In this document: positions 18,701-26,788 of the stretch, one piece after another | Numbering within the stretch: position 1 is the stretch's first letter | How the letters are laid out: the number at the start of each line of letters is the position of its first letter | Assembly (NCBI GenBank): GCA_013289855.1 | Contig: JABCZD010000008.1 | Span: 124,001-188,000, forward strand | Direction of reading: 5' to 3' | Length of the DNA stretch: 64,000 nt | From: Acidobacteriota bacterium | Lineage (GTDB): Bacteria; Acidobacteriota; Terriglobia; Acidiferrales; UBA7541 | Notes under the pieces: model-generated | The model's input: the letters and a program-made list of their open reading frames with translations, nothing else | Databases searched by the model: none | Told to the model about the DNA's origin: nothing | Made by a program: the position numbers and the translations under genes

Positions 18701-19456
18701 ACTTCCAGACTTCGTCTGCACGGTAATGACGCCCGCGACGGCCTTGCCGAACTCCGCGTTGTAATTCTGCAGTGCGATCTTCGTTTCTTGAATGGCGTCC
18801 AGATTGGGGTTAACCACAATGATTCCCAAGATGGCGTCTTGATTGTCCGTACCGTCTAAAATAAACGACGTTCCGCTAAAATGCTGGCCATCCACGAAAA
18901 TCTGCTGCCCGCCTTGCGGGTTTTCCGTGGCCGCGTGACTCCAGCCAACTATCTTCTGCGTTCCGGGCGATAGCAACTCAAGATTGGTAAAATTCCGGTT
19001 GAGCAACGGCAAGTCTTCGACATACTTCTGGTTGAACTCGATGGCCACGTCCGCGCTCTGCGTCTTCAGTTGAGGGACTTCGCCGGTCACCTCGACGGTT
19101 TGGTTCACCGCGCCGACCTGCATCTGGGCGTCAACCTTGGGTGCCTCGTCAGCGGATACTTGAACGGACGGGACGTCGTAGCTCTTGAAGCCCGCGGCTT
19201 CAACCTTCACGCTGTAGGTGTCGGGGATTAAATGCGAGACGGTGTAGTAGCCGCTTTCGTTGGTGGTGGTTTCCTGAGCGGTATTTTTGGTGGTTGAAGT
19301 GACGGTGACTTTCGCCCCAGCCACCCCCGCGCCTTGCGTGTCGGTAACGGTGCCGACGATGCTGCCATACACGGCCTGCCCCATCGTGACCGGAGCATTC
19401 AAAAGGAATCCAGCGGACAACACAACGAGCAAAACCACAACCATGCGCCTGGCCAT
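15737..19456 (-). CDS. Oar-type TonB-dependent receptor with N-terminal carboxypeptidase-regulatory domain
   Basis: This large outer-membrane receptor (1239 residues) imports oligomeric or chelated substrates using TonB energy. It has a signal peptide (MARRMVVV to TMGQA), then a CarboxypepD_reg-like beta-sandwich (about residues 30-115: GSIVGTVTDTQGAGVAGA), a plug domain with DLPLLNRNFTNL and VDGQHFSGTSFILDG, and a long beta-barrel ending in an aromatic C-terminus (LQFGLRVTF), as expected for BAM recognition. The start is the ATG at 19456, which has GAGGAGGGG just upstream; an in-frame TTG at 19471 overlaps that ribosome site and is rejected. A strong terminator follows the stop. It is divergent from a membrane-anchored wHTH gene that may sense its substrate (inference). 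Ligand unknown. Confidence 0.95.
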   Translation of the reverse strand: MARRMVVVLLVVLSAGFLLNAPVTMGQAVYGSIVGTVTDTQGAGVAGAKVTVTSTTKNTAQETTTNESGYYTVSHLIPDTYSVKVEAAGFKSYDVPSVQVSADEAPKVDAQMQVGAVNQTVEVTGEVPQLKTQSADVAIEFNQKYVEDLPLLNRNFTNLELLSPGTQKIVGWSHAATENPQGGQQIFVDGQHFSGTSFILDGTDNQDAILGIIVVNPNLDAIQETKIALQNYNAEFGKAVAGVITVQTKSGSNEIHGTGFYDYRGSDQQARDPFTQFGTLPNATYKDFGISAGAPIIKNKLFVFGDYQGVREISGASQVSTDPTAEVASTCNPLTNATSNTPGFCDLSQYLGTVQTGTGQVFNPNTPGSNPLTGTGRLPFANNMIPIADISAQAAAVLAAFPAPTATSLTNNFVGSGSGNFNQNAFDIRVDYNAPHNFQVFGRFSLDYFNLAGLGALGELGGQGFGPGGLNGSSTVHNYSLAVGFDKAIGNTLLTDFRFGYFKYNPETAYSDANMAPMTAFGIPGLNLGSSETGGLSSFNLTAGGNNQFTPFGDGLNVGRCNCPLTESEQQFQTVSNWTKIKGNHQIKFGTDIRYAENLRVPSDNNRTGILNFDAGGTSNGGDGGLSLATFLLGDVTSFQRFVSTSTDAAERQRRFFFYGQDTWRVTSKLVFNYGLRWEIYDPEYVNAKGNGGFANLDQGVIRVAGYGGVGLNGNIDNTYKAFAPRLGIAYSYDPKTVVRVGYGRSFDLGVFGSNFGHVVTQNLPVLANQSIADSNLNSAATNNMSPVFTLAQGPPAFNFSQVISSISPTGTLPLLGLDGTSSSRIRPTIQRLPTVDAWNATVQRQVTSTISVEIAYVGNKGTHVFNPSGPSYNPNEPAVGGGTDVVVCTNPLLNPCPQGDVALGSFNPFLPPNDRRKYFQNGIPSFTYPGFSFTGPGGVQIPTPPCCAVDLTYFGNDSSSNYNSLQAKVEKRFSNGLQFLAHFTFSHSNAFDQGYYDVNPKIAYGPDQYNRDKVFVFNSVYELPFGRGKHFLGDASRALDYVVGGWQITNTLTYSSGLPWTATLGDCGETSGNIGPCRPNLTGQGFQVGPRKVNGVWVEFVPVPSLSTQSALTPADVGVDACTLARPTSGAFSLPACGTIGDVGFDTFTGPNTFFSDLSLTKNFKITERINAKFRFDAYNVFNHVNFGFNSNQGNTCIDCAGPANKGNAGQIQDIEADGSPGSPTGMRQLQFGLRVTF

Positions 19457-19713
19457 TCCACCCCTCCTCAAAACACACGATCAATGTCCCACGGTGAACA
19501 GGCCCGACTCCCCCGAGAGCCGAACCAAAACGGGCTAGTGCAAAACGATTACGCGGTACGATAAAACAATTATGATGATGCGTCTTATCAATATTTTGCG
19601 GGCATCCGTAAGTCTCACTGCGTCTGATACCGTTACATTTCGTAAGCCCCGCGCTTGCAGTTAGTTGTCCGGCTTGGTAGGCTCCTGTTACATGGCTGTT
19701 ACCGGGGTGGGGG
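19457..19713. promoter_or_regulatory. divergent intergenic region between TonB receptor and wHTH gene
   Basis: About 240 bases separate the two divergent starts. The region is AT-richer than its surroundings around 19557-19600 and must hold promoters for both genes. I cannot assign confident -35/-10 pairs. The receptor's ribosome site (GAGGAGGGG) lies at its left edge and a GGGGTGGGG precedes the ATG at 19714. Confidence 0.4.
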
Positions 19714-20982
19714 ATGTTGCCTAAGGCCCAAGTCCTGACGGAAATCGATAAACTGGTTAATAGTCAGGCGCTGCATGGATCCGAATCACTATGCAAGCTC
19801 TTGCGCTACCTGGCCAACCACGCCTTAGAACATCCGGGCGCGTCGCTCAAGGAATACCAGATCGCCACAGAAGTCTTCGGCCGCCAGGCGGATTTCGATC
19901 CGCAACTCGATTCCATGGTGCGGGTACAAGCCGGGAGGCTGCGCACCAAATTGAGCGAGCACTACAGCACTGCGGGCGCATCGGACGCCATCTGCGTGGA
20001 GTTGCCCAAAGGCACCTACGTCCTGACGTTTCACGACCCTCCGTACGGTAGCCTTAAGCACCAGAATGGGGCTTCGCACGACGCTCTTCTGCACCCGCAA
20101 CCAGATGGATCGACCCAGTCGCTAGTGCTCCCTCGCAAATGGGTGGCCGCCGTGGCCACGCTGTCAATTCTATTGGCTGCGGCGCTCGCGGTCATCGGCA
20201 TGCTCATCTGGGCACGAAGGTCCGTTCCGCATTCCACCGTTTCAGCGAGCGAAGCTCCGTCGCCGACCTTCCGCACCTTTTGGTCTGGCTTTCTGGCCGG
20301 CCCTGAACTTCCTCTCGTGATATTCAGCAACGCGCAGTTCGTTGGCCTTCCCGGCACCGGAATGCGTTATTTTGACGCCGCGAGAGATACCGGCGCGAAA
20401 ACCCTCGATCACTACACCGGCGTAGGCGAAGTGCTGGCGGTTCACGACCTGGATATGGTTTTTGGCTCCCTGCACCAATCGCTGCGCATCAAGCGCGGCA
20501 GTCTCTTTACCCTGGATGACGCCAAAAATAACAATTTGATCTTTATCGGCTCGCCGTCGGAAAACCTGGCCCTACTGGAAATTCCCAGTACCAAAGAGTT
20601 TACGTTTCGCCGCGTGACCTCTGGGGTGCGCAAGGGCGATACGGAAGTGGTGAATGCGCGGCCCTTGGGCGGCGAAACCAGCGAATATCTGGCGTCGCCA
20701 TCGAATCAGACGCTGGTGGAAGATTATGCCGTGGTAGCGTTGGTGCCCGGCATGAATCCCCAATATTCCGACTTGATTCTGGCCGGCACCACGACAATTG
20801 GCACGCAGGCTGCCGTGGAATTCGTCTGCGGCGAAAATACTTTGCAGCAGTTGTTGACCCGTTTGTCCGTTTCCAAAGCTTCTGAGCTAAAACCCTTTGA
20901 AGCCATCATCCGCGTGAAGGTAGCCAGAGGCGTTCCCGTGGAATCGGAAATCGTCGCCTTGCGCACCAACGCGCATCCATGA
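19714..20982 (+). CDS. membrane-anchored protein with N-terminal winged-helix-like domain
   Basis: The first 105 residues match a module common in Acidobacteriota: LCKLLRYLANHALEHPG, then LKEYQIATEVFGR, then VRVQAGRLRTKLSEHY and PKGTYVLTF. It resembles the winged helix of OmpR-like regulators and is often fused to adenylate-cyclase or TPR parts. A single transmembrane helix follows (about residues 147-170, WVAAVATLSILLAAALAVIG), and then an extracytoplasmic region of about 245 residues that I do not recognise. The architecture suggests a ToxR/CadC-like one-component sensor: cytoplasmic DNA binding, periplasmic sensing. Divergent position next to the TonB receptor makes that gene a plausible target. 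Both function and target are inference. Confidence 0.78.
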   Translation: MLPKAQVLTEIDKLVNSQALHGSESLCKLLRYLANHALEHPGASLKEYQIATEVFGRQADFDPQLDSMVRVQAGRLRTKLSEHYSTAGASDAICVELPKGTYVLTFHDPPYGSLKHQNGASHDALLHPQPDGSTQSLVLPRKWVAAVATLSILLAAALAVIGMLIWARRSVPHSTVSASEAPSPTFRTFWSGFLAGPELPLVIFSNAQFVGLPGTGMRYFDAARDTGAKTLDHYTGVGEVLAVHDLDMVFGSLHQSLRIKRGSLFTLDDAKNNNLIFIGSPSENLALLEIPSTKEFTFRRVTSGVRKGDTEVVNARPLGGETSEYLASPSNQTLVEDYAVVALVPGMNPQYSDLILAGTTTIGTQAAVEFVCGENTLQQLLTRLSVSKASELKPFEAIIRVKVARGVPVESEIVALRTNAHP

Positions 20983-21018
20983 AAACTCTGTCTGCTCCTC
21001 GCGGCTTGCTCGGGCGCT

Positions 21019-22842
21019 TCAGGGCTGCGGTTGCGGTGTCGCAAATTGCGCATCCAGCCGCGAAGCCTCCTGCAATTCTTTTTGCGCGCCATCAGCGTCC
21101 CCTTTACGGCGCAGCGCCATTCCCAATTGATAGTGCGCCGCCGCGTAATCCGGCTTAGCGTTGATGGCGGCGCGAAACTGAGAAATCGCGCCGTCTAAAT
21201 CTCCCGCACTCATCAGCCGTTTGCCAGAGTTTGTGGCGAACACGGCTGACTGCAGATTGTTTTTATCTCGCGCGATCTCTGCGCCGGCCTTGCTTTCTGC
21301 CGCCGCCCCGGCAACATCGCCGAGCTGTCGCAATACCGCCGCGAGCGTGGTATGGGCCCCCGAAAAATCAGGCTGCAGCCGAATCGCTTCGCGCAGCGCG
21401 GCCGCGGCATCCGACGGTTTTCCTTCCTGCTTTAAGACCGTTCCCAGCGTGTAATAAGCTTCCGCGTAATCCGGCCGGGAGTGAATCGCGGCGCGAAGCT
21501 CTCGTTCGGCGGCAGGCAGTTCACCCTCCTGCCAAAGTGTCACGCCCAGCGTGTAGTGCGCGTCAGGCTGGTCGGGATCAATCTCCGTGGCCTTGCGAAA
21601 TTCTGCGACGGCCTCTGGTAAGTGATCCTTAAGCTTTAGCGCCAGCCCTAAGTCGTAGTGAAGCGTCGGATCGTTCGGAGCGGTTTTTAACGCCGCGCTG
21701 AACTGTTCGACCGCCGCATCAAAATCGGTCATCTGCAAATATGCTGCGCCCAGATTTTTGCGATATTCGCTGTCGCCCGGCCGCAAACGCAGCGCCGTCT
21801 CAAACTCCACCACCGATCCCTTACCATCGCCGATCTGTAGCAGCGCAAGCCCCAGATTATTGTGCGCATCGGCATTGTCCGGCTGCAGCGTGGTCAGTTT
21901 TCGAAACGCCGCGGCGGCTTCGTCGACTTCCCCCACCCGTTGCAGCAACAAACCCAGGTCGTGCAGCGCCTCCGGAAAATCCGGCTGCGTCTGCAGCGCC
22001 GCGCGGTATTCCACGATGGCCCCTTCCGCCCTGTTTTCGGCACGCAGTACGCGCCCCAGATAATAGTGTGCCTGCGCGTTATTGGGATCGATGCGCAACG
22101 CGATGCCCAGTTCCGCTTCCGCTTGCTCGGGCAAATGTTGTCGCTCGCGAAGGACGCCAAGATGTAAATGCGGCAGCAGCGATTCCGGCGCCAGCTCCGC
22201 GGCTTTTTCGAACTGCGTCACGGCGTCGATTAGTTTTTCCTGCTGCACCAGTATGGTTCCCAGTTCGTCGTACAGCTGCGCGCGTTGCGGTTCCGCCTCG
22301 ATAGCGCGCTGAAATGTTGCCACCGCCGCGCTCAGGTCGCCCGCCAACGCCTGGGCGCGCGCCAGCGTGCGTTGCGCTTCAGAGTCTTCGGGCGCCAGTC
22401 TTACTGCTTCGCGAGCTTCCGTAAGCGCAAGCTGGGTATCACCTTTTTGCAGATAAGCGTCAGAAAGATTGGTCCGCGCCTGCACGAACTCCGGCTTCAG
22501 CCGCACCGCTTCTTGCAATTGCGGAATCGCCGCCGCCGCGTCACCTTGCGTCAGCAGCACAAACCCAAGCGAGTTATGCGCCTCGGCGCTGGAAGGCGCC
22601 AGGCGGACGACGTCTTCGAAGATGGTTCGTGCTCCAGCGAGGTCGCCCGCCTGCAGTTTCGCCATCCCTTTCGCGTACAGCGCGTTCGGGTCGTCGCGTT
22701 TTCCAGTAGCCGGCGTTCGGGAGGTCTGCGCGTGTACGAAGTACGGGCCCAGCGAAAGGAAAAAACCCGCTGCGACAATCGCATGAAATCTGCATCGTCG
22801 AGACGCGCCAATATCCTTCATCGCTAGACAGCAATTTTTCAT
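21019..22842 (-). CDS. secreted tetratricopeptide repeat protein with about 15 repeats
   Basis: A short N-terminal signal (hydrophobic AIVAAGFFLSLGPYFVHAQ) leads into almost continuous TPR units to residue 600, each with the canonical pattern, e.g. AEAHNSLGFVLLTQGDAAAA and ADAHNNLGLALLQIGDGKGS. The ATG at 22821 (MKDIGAS) is an alternative start. The gene is divergent from a CRTAC1-family gene with only about 50 bases between the starts. TPR proteins and CRTAC1/ASPIC proteins are often neighbours in this phylum, which suggests a shared extracytoplasmic complex (inference). It converges with the wHTH gene, 36 bases apart. Confidence 0.88.
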   Translation of the reverse strand: MKNCCLAMKDIGASRRCRFHAIVAAGFFLSLGPYFVHAQTSRTPATGKRDDPNALYAKGMAKLQAGDLAGARTIFEDVVRLAPSSAEAHNSLGFVLLTQGDAAAAIPQLQEAVRLKPEFVQARTNLSDAYLQKGDTQLALTEAREAVRLAPEDSEAQRTLARAQALAGDLSAAVATFQRAIEAEPQRAQLYDELGTILVQQEKLIDAVTQFEKAAELAPESLLPHLHLGVLRERQHLPEQAEAELGIALRIDPNNAQAHYYLGRVLRAENRAEGAIVEYRAALQTQPDFPEALHDLGLLLQRVGEVDEAAAAFRKLTTLQPDNADAHNNLGLALLQIGDGKGSVVEFETALRLRPGDSEYRKNLGAAYLQMTDFDAAVEQFSAALKTAPNDPTLHYDLGLALKLKDHLPEAVAEFRKATEIDPDQPDAHYTLGVTLWQEGELPAAERELRAAIHSRPDYAEAYYTLGTVLKQEGKPSDAAAALREAIRLQPDFSGAHTTLAAVLRQLGDVAGAAAESKAGAEIARDKNNLQSAVFATNSGKRLMSAGDLDGAISQFRAAINAKPDYAAAHYQLGMALRRKGDADGAQKELQEASRLDAQFATPQPQP

Positions 22843-22874
22843 CCTTCGGATATTCGCAGCATCGCCGTGCGCAA

Positions 22875-22883
22875 TGCTAGTAT
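22875..22883 (+). promoter_or_regulatory. extended -10 element, possible leaderless transcript
   Basis: TGCTAGTAT matches an extended -10 (TGn plus hexamer). It ends 9 bases before the GTG start at 22893, and no Shine-Dalgarno lies between them. Confidence 0.3.
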
Positions 22884-22892
22884 TTTCACGAA

Positions 22893-24767
22893 GTGCGACG
22901 CCGTAGTATTCATCGGAATCTGGGTCGTGAAGCTACAAGGTCGCAACCGTTGCCGAACACGCCGAGGTCTACCTTTCTGTCACAAGTTTTCCTACTCCGC
23001 TGCGAGTTCCGCAAAGCTCTCACGTTCTTCCTTGCGCTAACTTCGCTGGCGATTCCCAGCCCCGCGCAAACTCCAGCCCTAAAGCCCATCGCGCCATCAA
23101 CGCCGCAAGTCACAACCCAGAAAGCGGCGGCCGCTCCGCAACCTCTGGCCTACTTCACCGACCGCGCCACCTCCGCCGGCCTCACCGGCAAAACCATCTT
23201 CGGCGGGGTCAACACCAAAAAATACATCATCGAAACCACCGGCACCGGCGTGGCGATTTTTGACTACGACAACGACGGCTGGCCAGACATCTTCATCGTC
23301 AACGGCACCACGCTCGACGGTTTTCCCGCAGGCCAAACTCCCACCAGCCATCTCTACCACAACAATCGCGACGGCACTTTCACCGACGTGACGCAAAAAG
23401 CCGGGCTCACCCACACCGGATGGGGCCAAGGTGTCTGCGTCGGCGACTACGACAACGACGGCAACGAAGATCTCTTCGTCACTTACTACGGAAAAAATAT
23501 TTTGTATCACAACAATGGCAACGGCACCTTCACCGACGTCAGCGAAAAAGCCGGCGTCGCAGGTACCGGAAAATCCTGGGGCAACGGCTGCGCTTTCGTC
23601 GACTACGACCGCGACGGCCATCTCGATCTCTTCGTCGCCAACTACGTCGACTTCGACGTCACTACCGCGCCGGCCCCCGGCGATCGCCCGAATTGCATCT
23701 GGAAAGGTGTGCCGGTAATGTGCGGCCCCATGGGCCTGCAGTCCTCCAGCAATATTCTCTACCACAATCGCGGCGACGGCACTTTCGAAGACGTAACCAA
23801 AAAAGCTAACATCGACAAAACCAACGGCCACTACTCCCTCAGCGTCTCCACGCTCGATTTCGACGAAGACGGCTGGCCGGACATCTACGTCGCCTGCGAC
23901 AGCACCCCCAGCATCCTCTATCGCAACAACCACGACGGCACCTTCACCGACGTCGCCGTCCTAGCCGGCGTGGCCTTCAACGAAGACGGCAAAGAGCAAG
24001 CCGGCATGGGCTCCACCATCGCCGACTTCAATGGCGACGGTCACCTGGACATTTTCAAAACCAATTTTTCCGACGACACCTCGACGCTCTATCGCAACAA
24101 TGGCAACGGCACCTTCGACGATGTCACCACCGCCGCCGGACTAGGCCTCCACACGCAATACCTCGGTTGGGGTACCATGTTTTTCGATTTCGACAACGAT
24201 GGCTGGCCCGATCTCCTGCTAGTGAACGGCCACGTCTATCCAGAAGTAGATTCGCAGCATCTAGGCAGCAGCTATCAAGAGCCGCGCATTCTCTACCACA
24301 ACAACGGCAACGGCACCTTCACCGATATTTCTGCGTCGGCGGGTCCTGGAATAACCACTGTCAGCTCTTCTCGTGGCCTGGCCATCGGCGATCTGTGGAA
24401 CGACGGCCAGCAATCCGCGGTAGTAAGCAACATGAACGCCGCGCCAAGCCTGCTGGTCAACGGCATCCACAATCCAAATCACTGGATCGCCATCAAGACG
24501 GTCGGCACAAAATCCAATCGCGACGGCATCGGTGCAAGAATTCGCGTAAAAGTCGGCCCGCGCGTTCTAGTCGACGAAGTCCGCAGCGGTTCAAGCTACG
24601 ATTCAAACAACGACATGCGCGTGCATTTCGGCCTGGGCGTCGCACCAAAAGTAGACTGGATCGAAATCCGCTGGCCCAGCGGCCTCATCGAGCGCTTCGA
24701 CAATCCGGCTATCGACAAAATCCACTCACTCAAAGAAGGCGCTGGCAAGCGTATCCTCGACAACTAA
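22893..24767 (+). CDS. CRTAC1 family protein: FG-GAP/VCBS repeats plus ASPIC/UnbV domain (Sec-exported copy)
   Basis: This is an extracytoplasmic beta-propeller-like protein. Calcium-binding FG-GAP/VCBS repeats run from about residue 115 to 500, with repeated loops DYDNDGWPDIFIVNG, DYDNDGNEDLFVTYYG, DYDRDGHLDLFVANY and others. The C-terminal ASPIC/UnbV module shows DEVRSGSSYDSNNDMRVHFG and EIRWPSGLIERF. The N-terminus has an arginine-rich lead and a hydrophobic segment (LTFFLALTSLAIPSPAQ) typical of Sec export; the GTG start is weakly supported. It is tail-to-tail with a 624-residue paralogue (24838-26712). Molecular function of the family is not established to my knowledge; adhesion or ligand binding is the usual guess. 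Confidence 0.9.
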   Translation: MRRRSIHRNLGREATRSQPLPNTPRSTFLSQVFLLRCEFRKALTFFLALTSLAIPSPAQTPALKPIAPSTPQVTTQKAAAAPQPLAYFTDRATSAGLTGKTIFGGVNTKKYIIETTGTGVAIFDYDNDGWPDIFIVNGTTLDGFPAGQTPTSHLYHNNRDGTFTDVTQKAGLTHTGWGQGVCVGDYDNDGNEDLFVTYYGKNILYHNNGNGTFTDVSEKAGVAGTGKSWGNGCAFVDYDRDGHLDLFVANYVDFDVTTAPAPGDRPNCIWKGVPVMCGPMGLQSSSNILYHNRGDGTFEDVTKKANIDKTNGHYSLSVSTLDFDEDGWPDIYVACDSTPSILYRNNHDGTFTDVAVLAGVAFNEDGKEQAGMGSTIADFNGDGHLDIFKTNFSDDTSTLYRNNGNGTFDDVTTAAGLGLHTQYLGWGTMFFDFDNDGWPDLLLVNGHVYPEVDSQHLGSSYQEPRILYHNNGNGTFTDISASAGPGITTVSSSRGLAIGDLWNDGQQSAVVSNMNAAPSLLVNGIHNPNHWIAIKTVGTKSNRDGIGARIRVKVGPRVLVDEVRSGSSYDSNNDMRVHFGLGVAPKVDWIEIRWPSGLIERFDNPAIDKIHSLKEGAGKRILDN

Positions 24768-24775
24768 TGAGATCT

Positions 24776-24813
24776 TTTCTTCTCTGCGCTCTCTGTGCTC
24801 TCTGCGTTGAAAT
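24776..24813. repeat. dispersed CTCTGCG-rich repeat, family C copy 1
   Basis: This pyrimidine-rich tract is built of CTCTGCG/CTCTGTG units ending in TCTGCGTTGAAAT. It sits in the 70-base gap between the two convergent CRTAC1 genes. Related tracts lie at 59833-59876 (inverted) and 61431-61473, also between genes. Confidence 0.55.
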
Positions 24814-24837
24814 CCCAACTCAGCTAATCCGCAACTC

Positions 24838-26712
24838 TCACCTCTTACCGCCCCGCGCTATGTCAAACGCCACGGTCCGCGTAATCCCCCGACTTTCAGT
24901 AACGTAATAAACCTGATTCGCCTTTAAATCCTTCAGCGTATCCACCGCCCCGCTGGGCCACCTCACTTCCAGTAACTCCACTTTCTCCGCCTTCCCAATT
25001 CCGAAATGCACCCTCAAATCATTCTGCGAAATATAACTCCCCCCGCTCCGCACTTCATCAATCTGCGCATGCGGATTCTTCTCGTCCGCCGGATGCGTCA
25101 CGCACCGCAACCGCGCCCCAATTCCGCTGCGATTCGATTTCACCCCGATCGTCCGCACCTTGATCCAGTTCTGCTTCACCGTGGAATCGCAGCGTAGGAG
25201 TTGCGGAAAATCATTAACCGTATTCACCACCACATCGATGTCTCCATCATTATCAAAATCTCCGAACGCACACCCCCGCGCCGCGACCGGTGTCACGATC
25301 CCCGGTCCGCCCCGCGCGGAAACATCCTCAAATCGCCCGTCGCGCATATTTCGATACAACAGCTTCTGCTGCGGATACCCGGCCTCCGTCCGCAACTGCT
25401 CCACTTCCGGATACACATGCCCGTTGCAAATCAAAATATCCGGCCAGCCATCGTTGTCCATATCAAAAAATCCGCAGCCCCACCCAAGAAATTGCGTGTG
25501 CTTCCCCAGCCCTGCTGGAAACGTCGCGTCTTCGAACACCCCTCCGCCTAAATTGCGATACAGCGACGGCGTATCGCCCGCAAAATTTGTCTTCAAAATA
25601 TCCAGATTCCCATCCAAATCGTAATCCGCGGCGGAAACTCCCATCCCCGCTTGCGGTTTGCCATCGGCACTCAACGCGCAACCCGCCTCTGTAGCCACAT
25701 CTGAAAACTTTCCATTTTTCAAATTGCTGTACAACGCGCTCGCCGTCGAGTCATTCGCCACATACACATCCGGCCAGCCATCGTTATCAAAGTCCGCCGT
25801 CAGCACTCCCAGCCCGTACGTCCCATTCGCCTGCAAAATCCCCGAACCTTCCGAAACATCTGTAAACGTCCCATCCCCGTTGTTGTGATACAGAATATTT
25901 TTCCCGCCAATCAGTCCCGGCGGCCCGCACGCCACCATCACGCCCTTATAGAGACACGGCCCAGACTCCGGCACCGGCGCCGTCTTCAAATCCATATCAA
26001 TGTAGTTGGCGACAAAAAGGTCCAAATGCCCGTCGTGGTCGTAATCAAAAAACGCGCACCCCGTGTTCCAGCGTTTGCCGCTACCCGCTACCCCGGCCTT
26101 TTCACTCACATCCGTAAACGTCCCGTTGCCGTTGTTGTGATACAAAACATTTTTGCCAAAATAAGTGACAAACAGATCTTCGTATCCATCATTGTCATAG
26201 TCCCCGACACACACCCCCTGCCCCCAGCCGGAGTGCGCCACCCCAGCTTTCACCGTCACATCCGTAAATGTTCCATCGCGATTATTCTTAAAAAGATGCG
26301 AAGTCGGCTCCTGACCGGCAGGAAACCCTTCCAGCCGCTCCCCATTCACTAAAAAAATATCCAACCAGCCATCGTTATCGTAGTCGTAGAACGCCACACC
26401 GCAGCCGGTAGTCTCTAGCAAATATTTATTCTTGTGCTCCCCGCCAAAAATAGTTTTAGCGTTAAGCCCCGCCTCTCGCGCCACATTTACAAAACTAACT
26501 CCCAACTCCGCCGGCGGCGCCGCAACGCCTTTCAGTAGCACAGGCACTTCTGCCTGTGCTCTGGTTTCAGCATCACCGCAATTTGTCCTTTCTGGCAAAC
26601 TCGCCAGCCCAACCCAGTTCCTCGGCCAAACCAGCGCCAGCACATTCTCCAAAGACAGCACCACCGCCGACCTGCTCAACGACCGCAAAAACCTTCTTCG
26701 TGTTGACGACAA
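24838..26712 (-). CDS. CRTAC1 family protein: FG-GAP/VCBS repeats plus ASPIC/UnbV domain (Tat-exported copy)
   Basis: This is a paralogue of the neighbouring convergent gene, of identical length (624 residues) and clearly homologous along the repeats and the ASPIC/UnbV end (DEVRSGGSYISQNDLRVHFG, EVRWPSGAVDTL). It differs at the N-terminus: STRRRFLRSLSRSA fits a twin-arginine motif followed by a hydrophobic stretch, so this copy is probably Tat-exported folded. Calcium-type loops such as DYDNDGWLDIFLVNG and DFDNDGDIDVVVN are intact. The two genes look like an old inverted duplication. Role unknown; binding of an extracellular ligand or cofactor is possible. Confidence 0.9.
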   Translation of the reverse strand: MSSTRRRFLRSLSRSAVVLSLENVLALVWPRNWVGLASLPERTNCGDAETRAQAEVPVLLKGVAAPPAELGVSFVNVAREAGLNAKTIFGGEHKNKYLLETTGCGVAFYDYDNDGWLDIFLVNGERLEGFPAGQEPTSHLFKNNRDGTFTDVTVKAGVAHSGWGQGVCVGDYDNDGYEDLFVTYFGKNVLYHNNGNGTFTDVSEKAGVAGSGKRWNTGCAFFDYDHDGHLDLFVANYIDMDLKTAPVPESGPCLYKGVMVACGPPGLIGGKNILYHNNGDGTFTDVSEGSGILQANGTYGLGVLTADFDNDGWPDVYVANDSTASALYSNLKNGKFSDVATEAGCALSADGKPQAGMGVSAADYDLDGNLDILKTNFAGDTPSLYRNLGGGVFEDATFPAGLGKHTQFLGWGCGFFDMDNDGWPDILICNGHVYPEVEQLRTEAGYPQQKLLYRNMRDGRFEDVSARGGPGIVTPVAARGCAFGDFDNDGDIDVVVNTVNDFPQLLRCDSTVKQNWIKVRTIGVKSNRSGIGARLRCVTHPADEKNPHAQIDEVRSGGSYISQNDLRVHFGIGKAEKVELLEVRWPSGAVDTLKDLKANQVYYVTESRGITRTVAFDIARGGKR

Positions 26713-26788
26713 ATTGACCCTGTACCTTCCCGCGCAATCTTCGTGCTAGACTCCCACCCGCTCCTCTTATAGTCAGAGCATCTCCACA

